NCBI GenBank assembly: GCA_937894935.1
Contig: CALAYC010000258.1
Location: forward strand, 1-10,100
Length of the DNA: 10,100 nt
Source: an uncultured Verrucomicrobiota bacterium
GTDB lineage: Bacteria; Verrucomicrobiota; Verrucomicrobiia; Limisphaerales; JADLHS01
Reading direction: 5' to 3'
Below, in pieces: positions 1-6,564 of this stretch. The notes under the pieces were generated by a model, which did no database searches, was not told the origin of the DNA, and saw only the letters and a list, made by a program, of their open reading frames with translations. The position numbers and the translations under genes are program-made. Each line of letters starts with the position of its first letter. The stretch's first letter is position 1.

Positions 1-566
1 CTCCTGGAAAGTTCGGCAAGCGTTTTGCCAGAGGAAACGGAAACATCGAGTTTTGTTGCGGACATGTGTGGCAGGCTTTCGCCGGTTTTAATCAGAAGCC
101 ACGCGATTTTATCACTGTCATCGTTGCGCGTGCGCACGAGCGTCCAATGGCCTGCCAGTTTTTTTCCGTGAAGCACGAGGGAAAGTTTGCCTTTGCGCCA
201 GGCCTCGGTCGGCGTGCTGCCAGCGACCTCATATTTTCCGCGATCCCACAATTGCACCGTGCCAGCACCATAATTTCCGGGCGGAATCGTTCCCTCAAAC
301 TTTCCATACTCGATGGGGTGATCTTCTACTTCCATGGCGAGTCGGCTTTCGCCTTTATCGCGCGGAACACCTTTGGGCACGGCCCAGGATTTGAGAACGC
401 CATCCATTTCCAGGCGAAAATCATAGTGCAAGCGCGTCGCATCATGTTTCTGCACTACGAAATGCAACGAACGCGACTTGTGTGATGAGCGTAGTCGCTG
501 TCCCGTTGGTTCTCGGGTTTGTTTGAAGTTACGCTTGGTCTGATAAGTTTTGAGGCTGGCAGGCAT
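1..566 (-). CDS. ligD: LigD N-terminal 3'-phosphoesterase domain (C-terminal part beyond the left edge)
   Basis: This is the multifunctional DNA ligase D of bacterial non-homologous end joining; its PE domain trims 3' ends (ribonucleotides, 3'-phosphates) before sealing. 188 residues are visible from an ATG at 566, and the frame stays open at the left edge. The start reads MPASLKTYQTKRNFKQTREP, matching the usual LigD N-terminus. The PE catalytic set is complete: His41, His47, Asp49, Arg51 (in HDATRLHYDFRLE), His83 and Tyr87 (in EDHPIEYGKFEG). These correspond to His42/His48/Asp50/Arg52/His84/Tyr88 of Pseudomonas aeruginosa LigD. An N-terminal PE suggests PE-ligase or PE-ligase-polymerase order, but the ligase and polymerase parts are outside the window, so a stand-alone PE protein is not excluded. 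No Shine-Dalgarno is seen at the ATG. It lies 86 bases downstream of the copper-storage gene and in the same direction as ku. Confidence 0.9.
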   Translation of the reverse strand, partial: MPASLKTYQTKRNFKQTREPTGQRLRSSHKSRSLHFVVQKHDATRLHYDFRLEMDGVLKSWAVPKGVPRDKGESRLAMEVEDHPIEYGKFEGTIPPGNYGAGTVQLWDRGKYEVAGSTPTEAWRKGKLSLVLHGKKLAGHWTLVRTRNDDSDKIAWLLIKTGESLPHMSATKLDVSVSSGKTLAELSR

Positions 567-652
567 ACAAGCGATTGGATCAATCGAGCGTAACGAGCTG
601 GCAGTGCTGCACGATGCGGGCGGTGGTCCGTGATTTGAATGTTGACGCTGGA

Positions 653-988
653 TTAAACCCTGGCAGCGACCATCTGATCGCATTCCTCGACGCAGCGTTC
701 ACACGCCTTGGCGCAACGTTGGCAATGTTCAACCTGATGCTGACGACATTCCTCACCACAGGCGCGACAGACTTCGGCGCATAATCGGCAAACGTCGTCA
801 GCGAATTGCGATCCCGACGCCATGAACGCAGCGGCGGTGTAGCAGATACGGGCACAATCGCGGTCCAGCGCAATACAGCGCGCCATCATTTTGACTTCGT
901 CTTCCCGCAAACACGCAGTTGCGCAATGCTCACATACGGCAGCGCATTCGTTGCAGGCTTCAATACAATTTCGATATTTTTCGTGCAT
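653..988 (-). CDS. Cytosolic copper-storage protein, Csp3-like four-helix bundle (DUF326)
   Basis: A 111-residue protein from the ATG at 988, with 19 cysteines spaced CxxxCxxC along predicted helices (Cys8, 12, 15, 19, 22, 26, 38, 45, 49, 67, 70, 74, 77, 81, 89, 92, 96, 99, 103). This is the hallmark of the Csp family, whose four-helix bundles bind many Cu(I) ions inside the bundle core. No Tat or Sec signal is present, so it fits cytosolic Csp3 rather than exported Csp1. A longer reading starts at TTG 1018 (ten more residues, NEPPQHRNV). That TTG overlaps the ku stop as TTGA and has AAAGG four bases upstream. I chose the ATG because the family normally begins a few residues before the first Cys, but either start is possible. 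It sits between ku and ligD, so is probably co-transcribed with them. The family call is firm; the link to DNA repair is only positional. Confidence 0.88.
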   Translation of the reverse strand: MHEKYRNCIEACNECAAVCEHCATACLREDEVKMMARCIALDRDCARICYTAAAFMASGSQFADDVCRLCAEVCRACGEECRQHQVEHCQRCAKACERCVEECDQMVAARV

Positions 989-1014
989 AACGTTTCGATG
1001 TTGTGGTGGTTCGT

Positions 1015-1845
1015 TCAAGCCGCCTTTCGATGTCTGGTTGATTTGCGGGCGGATTTTTTAGTTTTCGTGCCTTTGGCTTCGCTCAGGCTCTTTCGCAAAA
1101 TGTCGGTCAGATCGATGACGTTGGTAGCGCGACGAGTTTTCTTCGTGCGCGGCGGACCGGTTTCGCCTTTTTGGACCTTGACTTCGATCACTTTCATTAA
1201 CGCTTCCTTGTATTCATCTGTGTAACGTTCCGGCTGCCATTTCGTGGTCATTTTGCTGATAAGCTCTTTCGCCATGTTCATTTCGCCTTTGCGCACGGTT
1301 ACGTTTCCGGGAAATTTCAATTCGGACGGTTCAATCAATTCATCCGCGAAATGCATTAACTCCAGCATCAATCCCGCGCCGTTCGGTTTTACGGCGGCGA
1401 GATGTTCCCGGGTTTTAATCACGACTTTGGCGATACCGACCTTGCCGGCTTCCGACAACGCATCACGCAACAGCACGTAGGCGCGTTGTCCGCCTTTCTG
1501 CGGCTCCATGTAATAAGGCTTGTGAAAGTGAATCGGATTGATGTCTTCCAATTTTACGAAATCGTGAATGTCCACCGTCTGGGTTGCCTCGATGTCCACG
1601 CGTTTGAAATCCTCTTCCTTTAACACGATGAACTTGTCTTTCTCGTATTCGTAACCTTTGACGATTTGCTCCCACGGCACTTCTTTGCCGTCCGCTTCGG
1701 CGACTCGCTTGTAATTCACCGGACTGAGATCACTCGCGCGCAACAGGCGGAACTTCAGTTCTTCCCGCTGTGTCGCCGGAAACAGCGCGATGGGAATATT
1801 GATCAAACCAAAGCTGATGGAGCCTTTCCAGATTGCACGTGCCAC
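1015..1845 (-). CDS. ku: Bacterial Ku, DNA end-binding protein of NHEJ
   Basis: Bacterial Ku forms a homodimeric ring that threads onto double-strand DNA ends and recruits LigD. The 276-residue product begins MARAIWKGSISFGLINIPI, the classic Ku N-terminus, from a GTG start at 1845. The core beta-barrel/bridge region covers about residues 5-190, with family blocks such as VPWEQIVKGYEYEK (57-70) and ALMKVIEVKVQKGE near the end of the core. The last 45 residues are strongly basic (TKKTRR, TKTKKSARKSTRHRKAA), as in Ku proteins whose lysine-rich tail contacts DNA. Length is normal for the family. The gene leads a minus-strand set of ku, csp-like and ligD: its TGA overlaps the alternative TTG start of the next gene. 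No clear ribosome-binding site precedes the GTG. Transcription probably starts in the region shared with the divergent yihY-like gene. Confidence 0.96.
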   Translation of the reverse strand: MARAIWKGSISFGLINIPIALFPATQREELKFRLLRASDLSPVNYKRVAEADGKEVPWEQIVKGYEYEKDKFIVLKEEDFKRVDIEATQTVDIHDFVKLEDINPIHFHKPYYMEPQKGGQRAYVLLRDALSEAGKVGIAKVVIKTREHLAAVKPNGAGLMLELMHFADELIEPSELKFPGNVTVRKGEMNMAKELISKMTTKWQPERYTDEYKEALMKVIEVKVQKGETGPPRTKKTRRATNVIDLTDILRKSLSEAKGTKTKKSARKSTRHRKAA

Positions 1846-2068
1846 AAGAACGATTCAGCGGTTGATGTGCCAAGTTGTTGTGAACCCTCACGCGTTGGTT
1901 TTCTCTGATTTTGCTAAAGCATTTTGCAGCGGTTCAGATACGCGCCCTTGCAAATTGCAACTTAGCGAGGAACGTGAAGGGCGATTTCGCTTCGTTGCCC
2001 GGTTTGCCAACGGTGTTCTTCAACTGGTACGTCTTCGGCTGGCGACTGAGAACTATTCGTTATCATGT
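1846..2068. promoter_or_regulatory. Divergent intergenic region between ku and the yihY-like gene
   Basis: The 223 bases between the two divergent starts should hold promoters for both the NHEJ operon (leftward) and the membrane-protein/mnmE pair (rightward). The plus-strand frame remains open across it, but the translated stretch lacks the character of the downstream protein and does not resemble YihY N-termini, so I read it as non-coding. I could not pick a convincing -35/-10 pair on either strand. Its most distinct element is the TTGCAA palindrome listed separately. Confidence 0.6.
1948..1960. promoter_or_regulatory. Perfect 13-base palindrome TTGCAAATTGCAA, candidate operator
   Basis: TTGCAA-A-TTGCAA is symmetric about base 1954. 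It lies 103 bases from the Ku GTG and 109 bases from the yihY-like ATG, almost in the middle of the divergent region. That position suits a dimeric regulator or a shared upstream element. A chance occurrence of a 6+6 palindrome is possible, and no regulator gene in the window points to it. Confidence 0.3.
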
Positions 2069-3001
2069 ATGGCGCGACTCAAACGATATTTCGGTCTTCT
2101 CAAGGCAACGTTCAAATCGTGGAGCGAACATAAAGCGCCACGGCTCGGAGCGGCGCTCGCGTTCTATACGATTTTTGCGATTGCGCCACTTTTCGTGATC
2201 GTGTTGGCGATCGTGAGTTTTTTCTTTGGCGAAGTTGCGGCGCGCGAGCAGTTGTTCACGGAACTTCGACAGTTGGTTGGCGAAGAAGGCGGGCGCGCGT
2301 TGGAATCTGTGGTTGTAGCGGGAAAAGATTCCGGTCTTGCGACCCGAGCAACAATCATCGCAGTGGGAACATTGTTCATCGGCGCGACCGGGGTCTTTGT
2401 ACAACTGCAGGATTCGCTGAACACCGTTTGGAATTTGCGCGGCAAATCGGGACGTCCGATTCGGCGCTTTGTCCGAATCCGATTGGTTTCCTTCGCGATG
2501 GTGCTGGCGATTGGATTCTTGTTGCTGGTTTCACTCGTTATTAGTGCAGCTTTGGTGGCACTGGGGAAATATCTGAACGAATGGATTCCGGGACAGGAAG
2601 TATTCTGGCAAGTCGTCAACTTTGTGATTTCGATCGGCGTGGTCACACTGCTGTTTGCGATGATTTTCAAAATCATGCCGGACGCGCACATTGCATGGCA
2701 TGACGTTTGGATTGGCGCGCTGTTGACGGCGGTGTTGTTTGCCTTCGGCAAATGGCTGTTGGGACTGTATCTGGGGCGCAGTTCAGTGGCGTCGGTTTAT
2801 GGTGCAGCCGGTTCGTTGGTGGTGATTCTGATGTGGGTTTATTATTCCGCGCAGATTTTGTTATTCGGCGCTGAGTTCACGCGGCTTTATGCGATTGAAT
2901 GCGGCGCAAAAGTGCGCGCCGAAGAAGGAATGGAATTCGTCACGCTTCAAGAGACCAAAGGACCAGATACCGCCGTCCCGTCACATCAGGCAAAAACATG
3001 A
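2069..3001 (+). CDS. YihY/BrkB-family inner membrane protein (UPF0761)
   Basis: A 310-residue integral membrane protein of the YihY/BrkB family, once misnamed ribonuclease BN. Its molecular role is not established; transport or a barrier function has been suggested. The ATG at 2069 gives MARLKRYFGLLKATFKSWSE followed by the family block APRLGAALAFYTIFAIAPL (24-41). Hydrophobic segments lie at about 28-53, 92-112, 136-165, 181-203, 212-232 and 246-272, giving roughly six membrane passes. The signature near the C-terminus, SVYGAAGSLVVILMWVYYSA (242-261) then FGAEFTRLYA, is diagnostic. A polar tail follows (residues 278-310). The frame is open further upstream to 1790, but that extension is not family-like. 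No Shine-Dalgarno is visible. mnmE follows 54 bases downstream on the same strand. Confidence 0.9.
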   Translation: MARLKRYFGLLKATFKSWSEHKAPRLGAALAFYTIFAIAPLFVIVLAIVSFFFGEVAAREQLFTELRQLVGEEGGRALESVVVAGKDSGLATRATIIAVGTLFIGATGVFVQLQDSLNTVWNLRGKSGRPIRRFVRIRLVSFAMVLAIGFLLLVSLVISAALVALGKYLNEWIPGQEVFWQVVNFVISIGVVTLLFAMIFKIMPDAHIAWHDVWIGALLTAVLFAFGKWLLGLYLGRSSVASVYGAAGSLVVILMWVYYSAQILLFGAEFTRLYAIECGAKVRAEEGMEFVTLQETKGPDTAVPSHQAKT

Positions 3002-3055
3002 TGGAAGCCGGTGTGCCGCTTGCCAGCGATAACGCGCCCGCTGTAACCTTGCTCG

Positions 3056-4444
3056 ATGTTCGATGACACAATCGCCGCTATTGCCACGCCGCTGGGCGAA
3101 GGTGGTCTTGCGGTAATCCGCATTTCCGGTCCGCGTGCGCTTGCTGTGGCGGATCGAGTGTTCACGCCGTGCGGAGCCAAGTCGTGTAAACCGAGCGAAG
3201 CCGTAAGTCACACGATTCATTACGGCAAGGTAATGCGCGACGGTCGGCAGCTGGATGAAGTGCTTTGCGCCGTGATGCGTGCGCCACGTACGTTCACGCG
3301 CGAAGACGTGGTGGAAATCACCTGTCACGGCGGCGTGCTTTCGACAAAAACTGTGTTGGATCGCGTGTTGGAATGCGGCGCACGCCCCGCATTACCAGGT
3401 GAATTTACGCAACGCGCGTTTCTCAATGGTCGCATCGACCTCGCACAAGCCGAGGCCGTGGCGGATTTGATTCACGCGCGCACCGAACTCGCGCTCACTG
3501 CGGCCAACGAACAGCTCGCCGGTAAACTTTCGCAGCGGATCAATCAATTGCGCGAGGAACTCATGCTCACCCTCGCGCATATCGAGGCGCACATTGATTT
3601 TCCGGAGGAAGACATTGCGCCGGATACGCAAACGCAACTGGAAGGACGCATGGTGCGCGCGATTGAGTTCATCGAAGAACTGTTGCGCACTGCGAATGAA
3701 GGGCAGATTCTGCGCCGCGGCATTCGCGCGGCAATTGTCGGTCGTCCCAATGCCGGCAAATCCAGTTTGCTCAATCAATTGCTCGGACATGATCGCGCGA
3801 TTGTTTCGCCTGTTCCCGGGACGACGCGCGATACCATCGAAGAAACCGCTAATGTGCGTGGGATTCCGGTTGTGTTCATTGATACGGCCGGCTTGCGCGA
3901 GGCCACCGATGAAATCGAAAGTGAAGGCGTGCGACGTAGTCGCGCGTCGCTCGCAAAAGCCGAGTTGATTCTTCACGTATTGGATGCCGGCGAGCCGCTG
4001 CATCCGGATGATGAAAAACTGCTCCACGATTTCGTGGATCGAAAACGCATCATTATTCGAAACAAAATTGATCTGCCGACTCGATTGGTTTTTGAATCCA
4101 AAATCCGAAACTCAAAATCCGAAATGGTGCCGCAGGTGGATGTTTGCAGTAAATCCGGCGCAGGCATCGAGCATCTCAAGGATACGATTAAGTCGCTTGT
4201 CTGGTCGGGCCGAATCTCCGCGGACAACTCGCAAGTGGCGATTAATTCGCGGCATCAGGATGCGTTGAAACGCGCGTGTGGCAGTTTGCGACTGGCTTTG
4301 GAAGCTTTACGCGGAAATGCGTCGCTGGAGTTCGTGGCTTTGGATTTGCGCCAGGGCATTGCGGCGGTTGGCGAAATCGTCGGTAAAACGACGACCGAAG
4401 ATCTGCTCGATGCAGTGTTCAGTCAGTTTTGTATCGGAAAATAG
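3056..4444 (+). CDS. mnmE: tRNA uridine-5-carboxymethylaminomethyl modification GTPase MnmE
   Basis: MnmE (TrmE), with MnmG (GidA), installs the cmnm5/nm5 group on the wobble uridine (U34) of certain tRNAs, using GTP, FAD and a one-carbon folate. The 462-residue protein has the normal length and all landmarks: the N-terminal folate-binding/dimerisation domain (TPLGEGGLAVIRISG, 11-25; LPGEFTQRAFLNGRIDLAQA, 113-132), a helical domain interrupted by a G domain, and the C-terminal catalytic motif FCIGK (458-462). In the G domain I see the P-loop GRPNAGKS (229-236), GTTRDT (255-260), DTAG (276-279), NKID (336-339) and SKSG (365-368). An in-frame stop at 3044-3046 supports the ATG at 3056. Between NKID and SKSG is a low-complexity, AT-rich stretch (see repeat). 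MnmG is not in the window. It converges with the alpha/beta hydrolase gene, 36 bases apart. Confidence 0.97.
   Translation: MFDDTIAAIATPLGEGGLAVIRISGPRALAVADRVFTPCGAKSCKPSEAVSHTIHYGKVMRDGRQLDEVLCAVMRAPRTFTREDVVEITCHGGVLSTKTVLDRVLECGARPALPGEFTQRAFLNGRIDLAQAEAVADLIHARTELALTAANEQLAGKLSQRINQLREELMLTLAHIEAHIDFPEEDIAPDTQTQLEGRMVRAIEFIEELLRTANEGQILRRGIRAAIVGRPNAGKSSLLNQLLGHDRAIVSPVPGTTRDTIEETANVRGIPVVFIDTAGLREATDEIESEGVRRSRASLAKAELILHVLDAGEPLHPDDEKLLHDFVDRKRIIIRNKIDLPTRLVFESKIRNSKSEMVPQVDVCSKSGAGIEHLKDTIKSLVWSGRISADNSQVAINSRHQDALKRACGSLRLALEALRGNASLEFVALDLRQGIAAVGEIVGKTTTEDLLDAVFSQFCIGK
4099..4124 (+). repeat. 12-base direct repeat CAAAATCCGAAA inside mnmE
   Basis: CAAAATCCGAAA occurs at 4099-4110 and again, perfectly, at 4113-4124 (period 14, two bases between). 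A related GAATCC precedes it. The tract encodes the stretch ESKIRNSKSEM between the G4 and G5 motifs of MnmE. It is visibly more A-rich than the surrounding coding sequence. It looks like a small repeat insertion tolerated in a surface loop. Confidence 0.75.
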
Positions 4445-4480
4445 AAGATCGGAACTGAAGTAGGGGACGTTATCAGGTTT

Positions 4481-5329
4481 TCACTTTGTTGCGCCGGTTA
4501 CCTTCGAGCGATTCGCACTTTGCGATCGGAACTTTCCTTCGCGCAGGAAGTGGATCGTTTCTTCGATCGCCTTTCGATTCCGCATCAGAAACGGATGTGC
4601 TGTGCGTAACACGATGTGATCGGCCATACCTTTTAACTTCGTCCGTTCTACAGAGACTTTTCCATCGTCGCTGCCCGGAATCATCACGAAACTGTTGATC
4701 CAATTGATGGTGCGATTTCCGGCGATGATTCCGACATCTACACCGGGTGGCGCGCTGGGTTCAGTCATTGCGTCGGAGCAAGTACCGAGTTCGTTGCCGG
4801 CTGGTCCGTTAATGGCCTGAAACAAACGCCACGAACCGATGCAATCCACGACTTCGCTGCCTTGATTCGGCGGGCCCAGCATCACGACGCGACCAGCGAG
4901 GGGTAATGAATGACGATTGAGATATTCGCGAATCAGAATGGCCCCGAGCGAGTGACCGACAAAGTGAATGCGAGTCGCGCCAGCGTTTTCGCAATCGCGA
5001 ATTGCCGGTGCGAGCACGGCTTCGCTCAGGTTTGCGACCGTGTCGGTTCGCGACGGATAATCAACGTTCCAGACGCGATAACCGGCGTCACTCAACGCGT
5101 GGGCCATTTTCTCCATGCTCTTACTCGTGCGACATAACCCGTGGAGCAGAATCACGTGTTCATTCATAGGCGCAGCAAAAAGAGCAGGGGAAGGAACGAG
5201 AAACACCAGTGCAATCAAGATGTGCTTCAACAGCCAGGACCCGCTGAATCGGATTTCACTATCATGCGAGCCTTTCACTTGAACTGCGTTGTCGCGGGGA
5301 AACATGGTTCCGCTTTTTCCATGGTTCAT
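4481..5329 (-). CDS. Exported alpha/beta hydrolase, lipase/esterase-like
   Basis: A 282-residue alpha/beta-hydrolase-fold protein, probably a secreted or periplasmic esterase or lipase; the substrate is unknown. The oxyanion-side motif VILLHGL lies at 59-65. The nucleophile elbow GHSLG is at 125-129, with Ser127 the likely nucleophile. Candidate acid Asp221/Asp222 (GSDDGKVS) and base His245 (TAHPFLM) complete a triad in the expected order. A signal-peptide-like stretch (LLKHILIALVFLVPSPALFA, 33-52) comes after an unusually long polar leader. The ATG at 5329 follows directly on the TGA of the upstream serine hydrolase with no spacer, suggesting translational coupling. A second ATG at 5305 (residue 9) would give a more normal leader, and an internal Met55 would give a cytoplasmic form. 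Paired cysteines (66, 113, 163, 184) fit an exported protein. The fold is confident, the substrate is not. Confidence 0.85.
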   Translation of the reverse strand: MNHGKSGTMFPRDNAVQVKGSHDSEIRFSGSWLLKHILIALVFLVPSPALFAAPMNEHVILLHGLCRTSKSMEKMAHALSDAGYRVWNVDYPSRTDTVANLSEAVLAPAIRDCENAGATRIHFVGHSLGAILIREYLNRHSLPLAGRVVMLGPPNQGSEVVDCIGSWRLFQAINGPAGNELGTCSDAMTEPSAPPGVDVGIIAGNRTINWINSFVMIPGSDDGKVSVERTKLKGMADHIVLRTAHPFLMRNRKAIEETIHFLREGKFRSQSANRSKVTGATK

Positions 5330-6511
5330 TCATTTGCGCAACGCGTTTGCTGCGGCTTTTTGAAACTCGCGGCGCACGTCGCTGCCGTCGCTGTTCGGGA
5401 AATTCGCCCGTTGCACCATCAGCACATACGCAACGCCCCGGACAGGATCAATCCACGCCTGCGTGCCCCAGGCGCCGCCATGGCCGAAACTGCCGGGCGA
5501 AAGCATTTCCGCGACGCCTTCATGCGGAGTGCGTAGAACGCAAGTGCCGATTCCCCAGCCGTAATTTTTACCGCGATTGCCCCAGACGTTGCTCTGAAAA
5601 AAGCCCGTCGGCATATCGCCGGTTTGAGGCGTGGACAGATATTTCAAAGCCGTCGCACTCAGATAACGCCGTCCATCCAGTGAACCGCCATTGAGCAGCA
5701 TTCGACAGAACCGTGCGTAATCGGTCGCGGTGGAATAGAGTCCGCCGTTGCCTTGCGGCGGACGATCGCGCGGACCGAATTCCGGACGCGGTGGAACGGC
5801 TTCCAGCGCGCCGCTCTCGCGATTCTTCGCATAAGCAGTGACGAGACGGGCGCGTTGTTCGGTGGTGGGATAAAACGTCGTGTTCGACATTCCAAGCGGA
5901 TCGAATAGTCGCTGTTGCAAAAACGCATCGAAGCTCATGCCGCTGACGACTTCGACAATGCGTCCGGCGGCGTTGATGCTGCTTTGGCAGTATTGCCATC
6001 TTTCGCCCGGTTCAAATTGCATCGGCGCGGCGAGCCAGAGCGGAACAAGATCGGCAAGAGTCTTGGCATTGCGTGCCGCCTCGCGATCGGCTTCACCCAA
6101 ACCGGACGTGTGCGTAAGGATTTGCCTGATGGTTAAATTTGCGGGTTTGCCGGACGGCGTTTTCAAATTGCCAAACTCCGGCAAATACTTCGCCACTGGA
6201 TCAGCGACATTGAGTTTTCCTTCATCCTGCAACATCAGAACCGCCACGCCGGTCACCGGCTTTGTCATCGAAGCGATCCAGAACAGTGTGTCATGCGCCA
6301 TCGGACGTTTGCTGGCGACATCAGCGAATCCGGTGGTTTCCAGATGCAACGTTTTATCTTTGGTGACGACGACCGTGACCGCTCCAGCGATTTCATTTTT
6401 CGCGATCATGGCTTCCATCGTCGCGCCGACGCCGGGTAACGAGGGAGAATCAGCGAGAGCGGAAATGCCGGTAAGCAGTGTCAGGCCGACGAGCAGCGAG
6501 AGGGGCTTCAT
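5330..6511 (-). CDS. Secreted beta-lactamase-fold serine hydrolase (class C/penicillin-binding-like esterase)
   Basis: A 393-residue member of the beta-lactamase (class C)/DD-peptidase/EstB superfamily. The ATG at 6511 starts a clear signal peptide (MKPLSLLVGLTLLTGISALA, probable cleavage after residue 20); an ATG four codons earlier (6523) is possible. The SxxK motif is SMTK (Ser81, Lys84) in WIASMTKPVTG. The second motif is Tyr174 in WQYCQSSIN, where YCQ replaces the usual YxN, and the third is HGG (344-346) in FGHGGAWGTQAW. Family blocks ILTHTSGLG (131-139) and GGLYSTATDYARF (256-268) agree. Such proteins are usually esterases, peptidases or amidases rather than true antibiotic-degrading lactamases, so I would not call resistance. 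The frame is open further upstream, into recO, but that part is out-of-frame recO sequence. It lies 53 bases after recO and abuts the next hydrolase gene. Confidence 0.92.
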   Translation of the reverse strand: MKPLSLLVGLTLLTGISALADSPSLPGVGATMEAMIAKNEIAGAVTVVVTKDKTLHLETTGFADVASKRPMAHDTLFWIASMTKPVTGVAVLMLQDEGKLNVADPVAKYLPEFGNLKTPSGKPANLTIRQILTHTSGLGEADREAARNAKTLADLVPLWLAAPMQFEPGERWQYCQSSINAAGRIVEVVSGMSFDAFLQQRLFDPLGMSNTTFYPTTEQRARLVTAYAKNRESGALEAVPPRPEFGPRDRPPQGNGGLYSTATDYARFCRMLLNGGSLDGRRYLSATALKYLSTPQTGDMPTGFFQSNVWGNRGKNYGWGIGTCVLRTPHEGVAEMLSPGSFGHGGAWGTQAWIDPVRGVAYVLMVQRANFPNSDGSDVRREFQKAAANALRK

Positions 6512-6564
6512 GGGCGGCAGCATAACGCCGTTACGCCGGGAAGCAAGAAGGCGGTGACTGCAAT

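Noticed and set aside
66..485. Plus-strand frame of 139 codons at the left edge
   Set aside because: The opposite strand encodes the LigD phosphoesterase domain with all its catalytic residues; this frame has no recognisable features.
573..585. GATTG-GAT-CAATC hairpin upstream of ligD
   Set aside because: Five-base stem with a three-base loop, no T-run; too weak to call an attenuator or terminator.
1790..2068. Upstream in-frame extension of the yihY-like gene
   Set aside because: The frame is open but overlaps the start of ku on the other strand, and its translation is not hydrophobic or family-like. The protein begins naturally at the ATG at 2069.
3392..4027. Minus-strand frame of 211 codons opposite mnmE
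   Set aside because: Antisense shadow of a conserved gene, with no family features.
4445..4480. Bidirectional terminator between the convergent mnmE and alpha/beta hydrolase genes
   Set aside because: I looked for a stem-loop with flanking T/A runs in these 36 bases and found none.
6523..6533. TAACG-C-CGTTA palindrome between recO and the serine hydrolase
   Set aside because: Short, with a one-base centre; it overlaps the alternative ATG at 6523 and is likely chance.
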